64,000 nucleotides of DNA. Origin: Pseudoxanthomonas yeongjuensis. GTDB lineage: Bacteria; Pseudomonadota; Gammaproteobacteria; Xanthomonadales; Xanthomonadaceae. The stretch lies in NCBI RefSeq assembly GCF_010093345.1, contig NZ_PDWT01000001.1, positions 1,116,001 through 1,180,000 on the forward strand, in the 5' to 3' direction. The notes beneath the pieces are model-generated. The model was given only the letters and a program-made list of their open reading frames with translations. It was not told where the DNA came from and searched no databases. The position numbers and the translations under genes were made by a program. This document shows, one piece after another, positions 15,498 through 22,959 of this stretch (position 1 is the stretch's first letter; each line of letters starts with the position of its first letter).

Positions 15498-16263
15498 GAC
15501 CTTGCGCGAACAGCAGTTCCAGATGGCCGCGCACTTGCGCGATCCCGGCGTCAATCCGCCGCCACCGGGTATCGAGGATCGCCGCCTGGCGATCTATCGC
15601 GAACTGTTCTTCAACAATATCGAGGGCCTGCTGGCCGGCAATTTCCCGGTCATCCGCAAGACCCTGGGCGAGCAGTGCTGGCGCAAGCTGGTGCGCGGGT
15701 TCTACGCGCATCACCGCAGCCATACCCCATTGTTCGCCGAGATCGGTCGCGAGTTCATCCGCTTCCTGCAGGAGCGCGCGCAAGCCGGGACCGACGATCC
15801 CCCTTGGCTGGCGGAGATGGCGCATTACGAATGGGTCGAGCTGGGCCTGCAGATCAACGACGATGAAGTCCCCGCGCATCAGGCTGATGGCGTTCTGCTG
15901 GCCGGCATTCCAGTGCTCTCGCCCACCGCCTGGGCCCTGGCCTACACCTGGCCGGTGCCGCATATCGGTCCCGATTACCAGCCCACGACTCCACCTGAAG
16001 CGCCGACCCTGGTCCTGGTGCGGCGCGACCGGCAATACGAAATCCGTTTCGCCGAAATCTCGCCGCTGGTGTATCGGTTGATCGAGATCCTGCGCGGCGG
16101 CGAATTGAGCGGACGCCAGGCGCTGGAGCAACTGGCGCGGGAAGCCGGCGTCGCCGACCCCGGGTCGGGTCCGGGGCAGGCTCTGCCCGCCTTCATCGAA
16201 CAAGGCGCAGCCATGCTCCAGCGCATGCACGAGGAAGGCACGATCCTGGGCACCGCCTTGTAG
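15490..16263 (+). CDS. bufC: DUF2063 partner protein (BufC/HvfC), putative precursor-recognition subunit
   Basis: 257 residues from the ATG at 15490, which overlaps the DUF692 stop by eight bases. The N-terminal DUF2063 domain shows [47 protein letters not shown] and [24 protein letters not shown]. The C-terminal half (about 165-250) resembles a winged-helix/PqqD-like recognition element of the kind that presents a leader peptide in RiPP systems. It works with the DUF692 enzyme on the precursor (family knowledge). Its TAG stop is supplied by the first bases of the GTAGGAGCGGGC repeat that follows. No DoxX-type fourth gene is present. Confidence 0.9.
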   Translation: MPETLREQQFQMAAHLRDPGVNPPPPGIEDRRLAIYRELFFNNIEGLLAGNFPVIRKTLGEQCWRKLVRGFYAHHRSHTPLFAEIGREFIRFLQERAQAGTDDPPWLAEMAHYEWVELGLQINDDEVPAHQADGVLLAGIPVLSPTAWALAYTWPVPHIGPDYQPTTPPEAPTLVLVRRDRQYEIRFAEISPLVYRLIEILRGGELSGRQALEQLAREAGVADPGSGPGQALPAFIEQGAAMLQRMHEEGTILGTAL

Positions 16264-16432
16264 GAGCGGGCCTTGCCCGCGATGCTCTTGGCTTTGTCCC
16301 CCAAGGGGACTTCCTTTGGTGCGTAGATCCGAGCTTGCTCGGATGCTTTTCGCGAAGATCAAGAGCATCCGAGCAAGCTCGGATCTACAAGACAAGGGCG
16401 AAAGCATCGCGGGCAAGGCCCGCTCCTACAGG
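16260..16432. repeat. Nested palindromic repeats after the bufferin operon
   Basis: An outer inverted pair GTAGGAGCGGGCCTTGCCCG ... CGGGCAAGGCCCGCTCCTAC (16260-16288 and 16404-16430) encloses an inner inverted pair of the GATCCGAGCTTGCTCGGATG family (16323-16388), as at 31-97. One repeat inserted inside another. No ORF of interest. Confidence 0.8.
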
Positions 16433-16462
16433 CGGGGTTGCGGGCTCTGCTAGGCTTGAGCG

Positions 16463-17089
16463 ATGACGAACGCCGACGAACCCTTGCCGCCCAGCCCCAT
16501 GGCCCGCCGCTTCCGCGGCTACCTGCCCGTGGTCGTGGATGTGGAAACCGGCGGTTTCGACTGGAACCGGCATGCGCTGCTGGAAATCGCGGTGGTGCCG
16601 ATCGACCTCGACGCGGACGGCGCCTTCGTCATGGGCGAAACCGCCAGCGCGCACCTGGTCCCCGCGCCCGGCACCGACATCGACCCGAAGTCGCTGGAAA
16701 TCACCGGCATCGTCCTCGACCACCCGTTCCGCTTGGCCAAACCGGAGAAGGAAGCGCTGGAGCATGTCTTCGCGCCGGTACGCGCGGCGATGAAGAAGCA
16801 CGGCTGCCAGCGCGCGATCCTGGTCGGCCACAACGCGCACTTCGACCTGAACTTCCTCAACGCCGCGGTCGCGCGTTCGGGGCACAAGCGCAATCCCTTC
16901 CACCCTTTCAGCGTGTTCGACACGGTGACCATGGCCGGCATGGCCTACGGCCAGACCGTGCTCGCCCGCGCGGTGCAGGCCGCGGGCATGGAATGGAACG
17001 CCGACGACGCGCATTCGGCGGTCTACGACACCGAGCAGACCGCGCGCCTGTTCTGCAAGATCGCCAACGCCTGGCCCAGGCCCGCCTGA
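16463..17089 (+). CDS. rnt: Ribonuclease T
   Basis: 208 residues, DEDDh 3'-5' exonuclease that trims the 3' ends of tRNA and other stable RNAs. Metal ligands are visible: Asp26 and Glu28 in [11 protein letters not shown], Asp in [11 protein letters not shown], and His and Asp in [13 protein letters not shown]. Length matches the family (about 200-215). It lies alone between the repeats and a convergent exporter gene. Confidence 0.95.
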   Translation: MTNADEPLPPSPMARRFRGYLPVVVDVETGGFDWNRHALLEIAVVPIDLDADGAFVMGETASAHLVPAPGTDIDPKSLEITGIVLDHPFRLAKPEKEALEHVFAPVRAAMKKHGCQRAILVGHNAHFDLNFLNAAVARSGHKRNPFHPFSVFDTVTMAGMAYGQTVLARAVQAAGMEWNADDAHSAVYDTEQTARLFCKIANAWPRPA

Positions 17090-17104
17090 GCCTACGCCGA
17101 CCGA

Positions 17105-17986
17105 TCAGTCCGGCAGGGGTACCGGACCCGGAGCCCGCGCGCCGAGGGTGGCGCCGGCCGAAGCCACCACGACCGCTGCGATCGCCAGCCATTGCAGCAC
17201 GCCCAGTTGCTCGTGCAGGAAGACGAATCCGCAGAGCGCACCGATGGCCGGCTCCAGGCTCATCAACATGCCGAAGCTGCGCACCGGCAGCCGGGTCAAG
17301 GCAAACATCTCCAGGCTGTACGGCAACGCCATCGACAGCACCGCCACCGCAAGACCCACCGGCAGCAGCGCCGGTGCGAGCAGGGCCATGCCGGATGCGA
17401 TGACGCCCCAAGGTACCGCCACTATCGCCGCGATCGCCGCGCCCAGCGCAACCGCCTGCGCGCCATGGTCGGCACCGGCCTTTTGTCCGAACACGATGTA
17501 CAGCGCCCAGCACACCCCCGCGCCGAGCGCGTAGGCCACGCCCAGTGGATCCAGCGACGTCTCCTGCGACGACCATGGCACCAGCAGCAGCAATCCGCCT
17601 ACCGCCAGCACCACCCAACCCACATCGCGCAAACGGCGCGACGCGAGCAATGCGAGTCCCAACGGACCGGTGAATTCGAGGGCGATGGCGATGCCCAGTG
17701 GCACGGTCTGCAAGGCGAGGTAGAACAGCGAATTCATCACCCCCAGCGAGACGCCGTAGCCCAGCAGCATCTTCCAGGGCAAGGTGCGCCACGGCATCCG
17801 CCACGGACGCAGCACCAGCCATAGCAACAGCGTTCCGAAACCCAGTCGCAGGGAAGTCGCGCCCATCGCGCCGACAGCCGGGAACAGGCTCTTGGCCAGG
17901 CTGGCGCCGAGCTGTATCGAGAACATCGCGATGAGCAACAACGATACCGGCAGCAGCAACGAAGCGGCGGGACGTGGGAAGGTCAT
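17105..17986 (-). CDS. rhtA: EamA family transporter, RhtA-like amino acid exporter
   Basis: 293 residues, ten predicted membrane helices in two EamA repeats. The opening FSIQLGASLAKSLFPAVGAMGATSLRLGFGTLLLWLVLRPWR is close to RhtA, the inner-membrane threonine/homoserine exporter. The substrate is inferred from this similarity only. It lies 60 bases after a DmpA-type peptidase gene on the same strand, so export of amino acids released by that peptidase is a possible link. Confidence 0.85.
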   Translation of the reverse strand: MTFPRPAASLLLPVSLLLIAMFSIQLGASLAKSLFPAVGAMGATSLRLGFGTLLLWLVLRPWRMPWRTLPWKMLLGYGVSLGVMNSLFYLALQTVPLGIAIALEFTGPLGLALLASRRLRDVGWVVLAVGGLLLLVPWSSQETSLDPLGVAYALGAGVCWALYIVFGQKAGADHGAQAVALGAAIAAIVAVPWGVIASGMALLAPALLPVGLAVAVLSMALPYSLEMFALTRLPVRSFGMLMSLEPAIGALCGFVFLHEQLGVLQWLAIAAVVVASAGATLGARAPGPVPLPD

Positions 17987-18046
17987 GATCCTGGCTCGGT
18001 GATCGGGAGAGTGCGCGGTGATTCACGGCAGGGAGCCGGGCCGGGC

Positions 18047-19228
18047 TCAGGGCGAGTGGATTCCGTGTTCGACAAGGATCCTGCGCACGCGATCCAGCGG
18101 TATCGCCTCGGCAGTCGTTCCATTTCCGGTGACGGTGGTCGCCATGAACAACGAGTTGTAGACCGCCTCCTCCACTGCATCGACACTGGCCTGGAACACC
18201 GCGCTCATCTCCGCGTTGGCCAGTTCGGTGGTGGTCAGTCGCGGCGCGTCGAAGGCGCGGCGTACCGAATCGGCGGTAGAGAACGCCAGCGCATAATCGC
18301 CGCTTCCATTCGATGCGGAGCTGCCGGTGCGGCCCAACCCCATCATCGCCCGCGAGGCCACGCGCTTGAGATTGCGGTCGCTGAGCGGCGCATCGGTGGC
18401 GATGACGATGATCACCGAACCGTCGCCGCGGTCGTCGGCCATGCCTTTGGTATTCGCATCGTGTTGGGCGACTGCGTTCTGGAACGAATAGCGGCCGAGT
18501 TCGCGACCCACCGGCGCGCCCATCACCTGCAGCACGCCGCCGAAATTGGTCTGCACCAGCACGCCCACGGTCCAGCCGCCGAGCGAGGCCGGCAGCACGC
18601 GCGAAGAGGTGCCGATGCCGCCTTTCCAGCCGAATGCGATGGTCCCGGTGCCGGCGCCGACGCTTCCCTCTTCGACCGGTCCGGTGGTCGCGCCTTCCAG
18701 CGCTTTCCGGACCGCATCGGCGGTGATGGGTCGGGCGCGGATGTCGTTGAGGTCGCCATCATTGGTCTCGCCCACGACCGGGTTGATCGAACGCACCTCT
18801 TGCATGTCCGGCTGTTCCAGCATCCAGGCGGCCATCGCATCGGCCGCCTTCCACACGCACAGTGTGCAGGTCAGCAGGATCGGGGTTTCCAGTTCGCCCA
18901 GCTCGTCGACCTGGCTGCCGCCGGCGAACTTGCCGTAGCCGTTGCCGACATGCAGCGCCGCCGGCACCCGTGAGCGATAGGCGTTGCCGGCATGCGGCAG
19001 GACCGCGGTCACCCCGGTGCGCACCTTGTCGCCTTCGCGCAGGGTGACCTGGCCGACACGCACGCCGGCGACATCGGTGATGGCGTTGAATTTGCCGGGA
19101 GAGAAGATGCCGGGCGCGACGCCCAGGTCGCGTGCGCGGACGCGTTCCTGCCCGTGCGCCGCGAGCGGCAGGATCGCCATGCAAGCCAGCGCGATGCCAC
19201 GAAACAAGACCGTTGACGGACTGACCAT
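18047..19228 (-). CDS. P1 family peptidase (DmpA-like aminopeptidase/D-esterase)
   Basis: 393 residues with a signal peptide (PLAAHG-Q), so periplasmic. Ntn-hydrolase fold: the precursor cleaves itself before the Ser of GDGSVIIVIATDAPLSDRNLKR, which becomes the nucleophile of the beta chain. Other conserved blocks are GKFNAITDVAGVRVG at the N-terminus and NPVVGETNDGDLND. DmpA relatives remove N-terminal L-residues or D-amino-acid esters/amides and beta-alanyl groups. Probably co-transcribed with the downstream exporter gene. Confidence 0.9.
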   Translation of the reverse strand: MVSPSTVLFRGIALACMAILPLAAHGQERVRARDLGVAPGIFSPGKFNAITDVAGVRVGQVTLREGDKVRTGVTAVLPHAGNAYRSRVPAALHVGNGYGKFAGGSQVDELGELETPILLTCTLCVWKAADAMAAWMLEQPDMQEVRSINPVVGETNDGDLNDIRARPITADAVRKALEGATTGPVEEGSVGAGTGTIAFGWKGGIGTSSRVLPASLGGWTVGVLVQTNFGGVLQVMGAPVGRELGRYSFQNAVAQHDANTKGMADDRGDGSVIIVIATDAPLSDRNLKRVASRAMMGLGRTGSSASNGSGDYALAFSTADSVRRAFDAPRLTTTELANAEMSAVFQASVDAVEEAVYNSLFMATTVTGNGTTAEAIPLDRVRRILVEHGIHSP

Positions 19229-19254
19229 GTGATCTCCCCGGAGACCTTCCGGAT

Positions 19255-19321
19255 TGTGGGAGGGGCTTCAGCCCCGACGCTTCTCGGCCTCCTCGCAGTC
19301 GGGACTGAAGTCCCTCCCACA
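19255..19321. repeat. Inverted repeat GTGGGAGGGGCTTCAGCCCCGAC
   Basis: TGTGGGAGGGGCTTCAGCCC faces GGGACTGAAGTCCCTCCCAC and one more base, between the P1 peptidase start and the rlmB stop. A third REP family in the window. Confidence 0.75.
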
Positions 19322-19343
19322 GGAAGCAATCCTCCTCGCCTTC

Positions 19344-20087
19344 CTATCTGCGCTGGCGCACGGCCTCGAACAGGGTCACGCCCGCAGCGACCGACACGTT
19401 GAGGCTTTCGATGTCGCCCGGCATAGGGATCTTCACCAATCCATCGCAATGTTCGCGGGTCAGCCGGCGCATGCCGTCGCCCTCGCCGCCCAGGACCAGG
19501 GCCACGTTGCCGCGCAGGTCGATGTCGTAGAGCGAGGCCTCGGCTTCGCCGGCCAGGCCGTAGATCCAGACACCGAGTTGCTGCAGGTCGCGCAGGCAGC
19601 GGGCCAGGTTGGTGACCGGGAATACCGGCAGCCGATCCGCCGCGCCGGCGGAGGTCTTGCGCACGGTGGCATTGACCGGCGCCGACTTGTCCTTCGGGAT
19701 CACCACCGCGGTCGCGCCGGCCGCGGCCGCGCTGCGCAGGCAGGCGCCGAGGTTGTGCGGGTCCTGCACGCCATCGAGGACCAGCACCAGCGCCTTGCCT
19801 TCGGCGGCTTCGATCAATCCGGCGAGCTCGCCCTCATCCCAGGTCTTGGCCGCCGCGTAGCGCGCGACCGCGCCCTGGTGGCGCACCGATCCGCCAACGC
19901 CATCCAGCGCCTGCTGGGTGACCCGGCGCACCTCGATGCCCTTGCGCCGCGCGTTCTCTTCGATCTCGGTGATGCGCGCATTCTTGCTGCCGGCCTCCAG
20001 CAGGATTTCGCGCACGTTGTCGGCATCGTTCTCGATGGCCGAAGCCACCGCGTTGATGCCGGCGATCCATTGGTTCTGTTTGCTCAT
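19344..20087 (-). CDS. rlmB: 23S rRNA (guanosine-2251-2'-O)-methyltransferase RlmB
   Basis: 247 residues. An N-terminal L30e-like substrate-binding domain (about 1-75) and a C-terminal SpoU methyltransferase with the trefoil-knot motifs LVLDGVQDPHNLGACLRSA, LVLGGEGDGMRR and IPMPGDIESLNVSVAAGVTLFEA. Methylates G2251 of 23S rRNA in the peptidyl-transferase P loop. Start at 20087 (MSKQNQWIAGINAV); the frame upstream passes through a repeat. Downstream of rnr, with which it is paired in many gammaproteobacteria. Confidence 0.95.
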   Translation of the reverse strand: MSKQNQWIAGINAVASAIENDADNVREILLEAGSKNARITEIEENARRKGIEVRRVTQQALDGVGGSVRHQGAVARYAAAKTWDEGELAGLIEAAEGKALVLVLDGVQDPHNLGACLRSAAAAGATAVVIPKDKSAPVNATVRKTSAGAADRLPVFPVTNLARCLRDLQQLGVWIYGLAGEAEASLYDIDLRGNVALVLGGEGDGMRRLTREHCDGLVKIPMPGDIESLNVSVAAGVTLFEAVRQRR

Positions 20088-20116
20088 GGGGAAATCTACA
20101 AAGGGGATGCGGAATC

Positions 20117-20190
20117 GTAGGAGCGGGCCTTGCCCGCGATGCTCTTCGACCAGATCGCGGAAGAGCATCGCGGGCAAGGCCCGCTCCTAC
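20117..20190. repeat. Inverted repeat, GTAGGAGCGGGCCTTGCCCGCGATG family
   Basis: Complete hairpin with arms GTAGGAGCGGGCCTTGCCCG and its complement, between rnr and rlmB on the same transcript. The prevalent repeat family here; other copies at 16260-16432, 32928-33002 and a half copy at 51421-51449. Confidence 0.85.
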
Positions 20191-20195
20191 GGGGG

Positions 20196-22658
20196 TCAAT
20201 ATTTTTCTTTCTTGCGTTTGGCCGGTTGCCCGCGCGGCGGCAATCCCTGCACCTGCTTTTCCTCGGCCAGCTTGAAGTCGATCTTGCGCTCTTCCAGGCT
20301 GGCCTTGAGCACCACGATGCGTACCGGGTCGCCCAGCCGGAAGCTCATGCCGCGGCGTTCGCCGGCCAGGGTCTTGCGGATCGGGTCGAAGTGGTAATAG
20401 TCGTGCGGCAGCTGGGTCACGTGGATCAGACCGTTGACCTTGGAGTCGTTCAATTCAACGAACAGGCCGAAGCTGGTCACCCCGCTGATCACGCCGTCGA
20501 ACTGGCCGCCCACGTGCTGCTCCATCCACGCGGCGCGGTAACGCTCGTCCACTTCGCGCTCGGCCTCGTCGGCGCGGCGCGCGCGTTCGGAACATTGCAG
20601 CGAGAGCGCCGCCATCTGATGGGCTGAGTACAGGTATTTCTCCGGCTTGCCCTTGGTCAACGCGTACTTGATCGCGCGATGCACCAGCAGGTCGGGATAG
20701 CGCCGGATCGGCGAGGTGAAATGCGCATACGCGGCCAGCGCCAGGCCGAAGTGGCCGGCGTTGTCCGGCGTGTACACCGCCAGGCTCTGGCTGCGCAGCA
20801 CCACCGATTCCAGCAGGGCCACGTCGGGGCGCTCGCGGATCTTGTGCAGCAACTGGGTGAAGTCGCGCGGCTGGACCTTGCTCCACGGCGGCATCGACAG
20901 CTTGAACTCCTTGAGGAATTCCAGCAGGTCCGCGTACTTGGATTCCGGCGGCCGGTCGTGCACGCGGTACGGCGCGGGCACGTGCGCGGCCAGCAGGTAC
21001 TTCGCCGCTTCCACGTTGGCCGCGATCATGCATTCCTCGATCAGCTTGTGCGCGTCGTTACGCTGCAGCATGCCGGCCTGGGTGACTTCGCCGCGGTTGT
21101 CCAGTTCGAAACGCACTTCCGAGGTCTCGAACTCGATCGCGCCGCGCTTCTCGCGCGCCTTGTCCAGCAGCTTGTACAACTCGTACAGGCGTTCGACCTG
21201 CGGCAATTGCGCGCCGATCGCGGCGCGCGCGTCGACGTCGTTCTCGCCGACTGCATTCCACACCTGGTCGTAGGTCAGGCGCGCGTGCGAGCGCATCACC
21301 GCTTCGTAGAACTTCGACTGGGTGACTTCGCCCTCGCTGTTCACCTGCATGTCGCAGACGAAGCACATGCGGTCCACTTTCGGGTTCAGCGAGCAGATGC
21401 CGTTGGACAGCGTTTCCGGCAGCATCGGCACCACGAAGCCGGGGAAATACACCGAAGTGGCGCGCTTCTGCGCCTCGTCGTCCAACGGCGTGCCCGGGCG
21501 CACGTAATGCGACACGTCGGCGATGGCCACCACCAGTCGATAGCCGCTGCGGTTCTTCATGCGCAGGCCCTGGCGATTGCTTTCGCAGTACACCGCGTCG
21601 TCGAAATCCTTGGCGTCGGCGCCGTCGATGGTCACCAGCGGCAGGTCGCGCAGGTCCACGCGGCCGGCGATCATCTTCTCGTCGACCACCAGCGGCACCG
21701 CGGCGGCTTCGTCCAGCACTTCCTGCGGGAATTCGTGCGGGATCTCGTGGCCGTGGATCGCCGCTTCCACCACCAGCGACGGGGTCAGCTTGTCGCCCAG
21801 CACCGCGACGATCTTGCCGATAGGGGGACGTCGCGCATCCGGGGCCTGGGTCAGTTCGACCACCACCAGTTGCCCGTCGCGCGCCTCGCCGCGGCCTTCC
21901 TGCGGGATCTGCACGTTGCGCTGCACGCGCTTGTCGTCCGGCACCAGATAGCTGATGCCGCCCTCCAGCGTATATCGGCCGATCAGGCGGCTGAGCCGGC
22001 GTTCCAGCACCTCGACGATGCTGCCTTCGCGGCGCCCGCTGCGATCCACTCCGGTGACGCAGGCCATGACCCGGTCGCCGTGCATGGCCTTGCGCATTTC
22101 GTAGGGCGGCAGGAACAGGTCGTCGCCGCTGCCGTCTTCTGGGCGCAGGAAGCCGAATCCGTTGGGGTTGGCGATGACCACACCGGGGATCAGGTCCATC
22201 TGCTTGGCCGGGGCGAAACCGCCGCGGCGGTTCTGCAGCAACTGGCCGTCGCGGACCATCGCGCCCAGGCGCTTGCCCAGGGCGTCGAAACGGTCGGGCG
22301 CGGTCAGTTCGAGCCTGGCGGCCAGATCTTCGGCGGTCTGCGGGCCATCGGCGGCGCTGAGCACGCCCAGGATGGCTTCGCGGCTGGCGATGGGATCGGC
22401 ATAGCGCTCGGCCTCGCGCGCGGCGTGCGGATCACGGAAATTGCCGCGCTGGGGCGGCGCCGGCTGGCGCGATACCGGAGGTCGGGTGTTGCCACGTGGC
22501 CCCTTGTACGCTGCGGGGGACTTGCCCGCCGGCAGGTCCGGCATCCACGGCGGCAGCTTCGATTTCTTCGTCCCGGCCGCTTTTTTCGCGCCGCCAGCAG
22601 GCTTGCCCGGCTTGCCGGATGCGGGTTTCGACCCGCCTTTCGTTGGCTTCTTCGTCAT
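20196..22658 (-). CDS. rnr: Ribonuclease R
   Basis: 820 residues; processive 3'-5' exoribonuclease that degrades structured RNA. Order: Lys/Pro-rich basic N-terminus, winged helix (EAILGVLSAADGPQTAEDLAARL), two cold-shock domains, RNB domain with the catalytic Asp cluster (ITIDGADAKDFDDAVY), S1 domain (VGGQFDGVISGVTSFGLFVEL) and a basic tail (KRKKEKY). Start at 22658 (MTKKPTKGG); an ATG five codons upstream is also open. First gene of an rnr-rlmB unit, divergent from tRNA-Leu. Confidence 0.96.
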   Translation of the reverse strand: MTKKPTKGGSKPASGKPGKPAGGAKKAAGTKKSKLPPWMPDLPAGKSPAAYKGPRGNTRPPVSRQPAPPQRGNFRDPHAAREAERYADPIASREAILGVLSAADGPQTAEDLAARLELTAPDRFDALGKRLGAMVRDGQLLQNRRGGFAPAKQMDLIPGVVIANPNGFGFLRPEDGSGDDLFLPPYEMRKAMHGDRVMACVTGVDRSGRREGSIVEVLERRLSRLIGRYTLEGGISYLVPDDKRVQRNVQIPQEGRGEARDGQLVVVELTQAPDARRPPIGKIVAVLGDKLTPSLVVEAAIHGHEIPHEFPQEVLDEAAAVPLVVDEKMIAGRVDLRDLPLVTIDGADAKDFDDAVYCESNRQGLRMKNRSGYRLVVAIADVSHYVRPGTPLDDEAQKRATSVYFPGFVVPMLPETLSNGICSLNPKVDRMCFVCDMQVNSEGEVTQSKFYEAVMRSHARLTYDQVWNAVGENDVDARAAIGAQLPQVERLYELYKLLDKAREKRGAIEFETSEVRFELDNRGEVTQAGMLQRNDAHKLIEECMIAANVEAAKYLLAAHVPAPYRVHDRPPESKYADLLEFLKEFKLSMPPWSKVQPRDFTQLLHKIRERPDVALLESVVLRSQSLAVYTPDNAGHFGLALAAYAHFTSPIRRYPDLLVHRAIKYALTKGKPEKYLYSAHQMAALSLQCSERARRADEAEREVDERYRAAWMEQHVGGQFDGVISGVTSFGLFVELNDSKVNGLIHVTQLPHDYYHFDPIRKTLAGERRGMSFRLGDPVRIVVLKASLEERKIDFKLAEEKQVQGLPPRGQPAKRKKEKY

Positions 22659-22710
22659 CCGGCCATGGTACACCCCGGCTGAATCCCGGCCCTGACCTTG
22701 CGCTGATGCG

Positions 22711-22739
22711 TTGACATCCTCCCGCGCAATCCGGAGAAT
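22711..22739 (+). promoter_or_regulatory. Sigma-70 promoter of tRNA-Leu
   Basis: TTGACA (22711-22716), a 17-base spacer, then GAGAAT (22734-22739), followed by a GC-rich discriminator GCGCGCCC typical of stable-RNA promoters under stringent control. The tRNA begins 16 bases after the -10. Confidence 0.75.
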
Positions 22740-22754
22740 GCGCGCCCTGCACCT

Positions 22755-22841
22755 GCCCAGGTGGCGGAATTGGTAGACGCACTAGCTTCAGGTGCTAGCG
22801 GGGGCAACTTCGTGGAGGTTCGAGTCCTCTTCTGGGCACCA
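22755..22841 (+). tRNA. tRNA-Leu(CAG)
   Basis: 87 bases including an encoded CCA. The acceptor arms GCCCAGG and TCTGGGC pair (one G-T), discriminator A, D-arm TGGCGGAATTGGTAGACGCA, anticodon stem CTAGC/GCTAG with loop TTCAGGT giving anticodon CAG, a class II variable arm GGGGGCAACTTCGT, and T-loop GGTTCGAGTCC. Reads the abundant CUG Leu codon. Confidence 0.97.
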
Positions 22842-22846
22842 GCTTG

Positions 22847-22885
22847 AAAAGCAAAACCCTCGCGCAAGCGGGGGTTTTTGCTTTT
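22847..22885 (+). terminator. Intrinsic terminator after tRNA-Leu
   Basis: Long stem AAAAGCAAAACCCTCGC against GCGGGGGTTTTTGCTTTT with a GCAA loop; ends the tRNA transcript. Confidence 0.85.
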
Positions 22886-22959
22886 GGGACTTAGCGAATT
22901 CACGTCGGCCAGCCCGCGTGCGCTAGCTTGTATGCCTTCGAAGGAGACCCCTGGCACCG

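Noticed and set aside
14742-15554. 270-codon antisense ORF opposite bufB
   Set aside because: Shadow frame of the DUF692 gene; no recognisable protein pattern.
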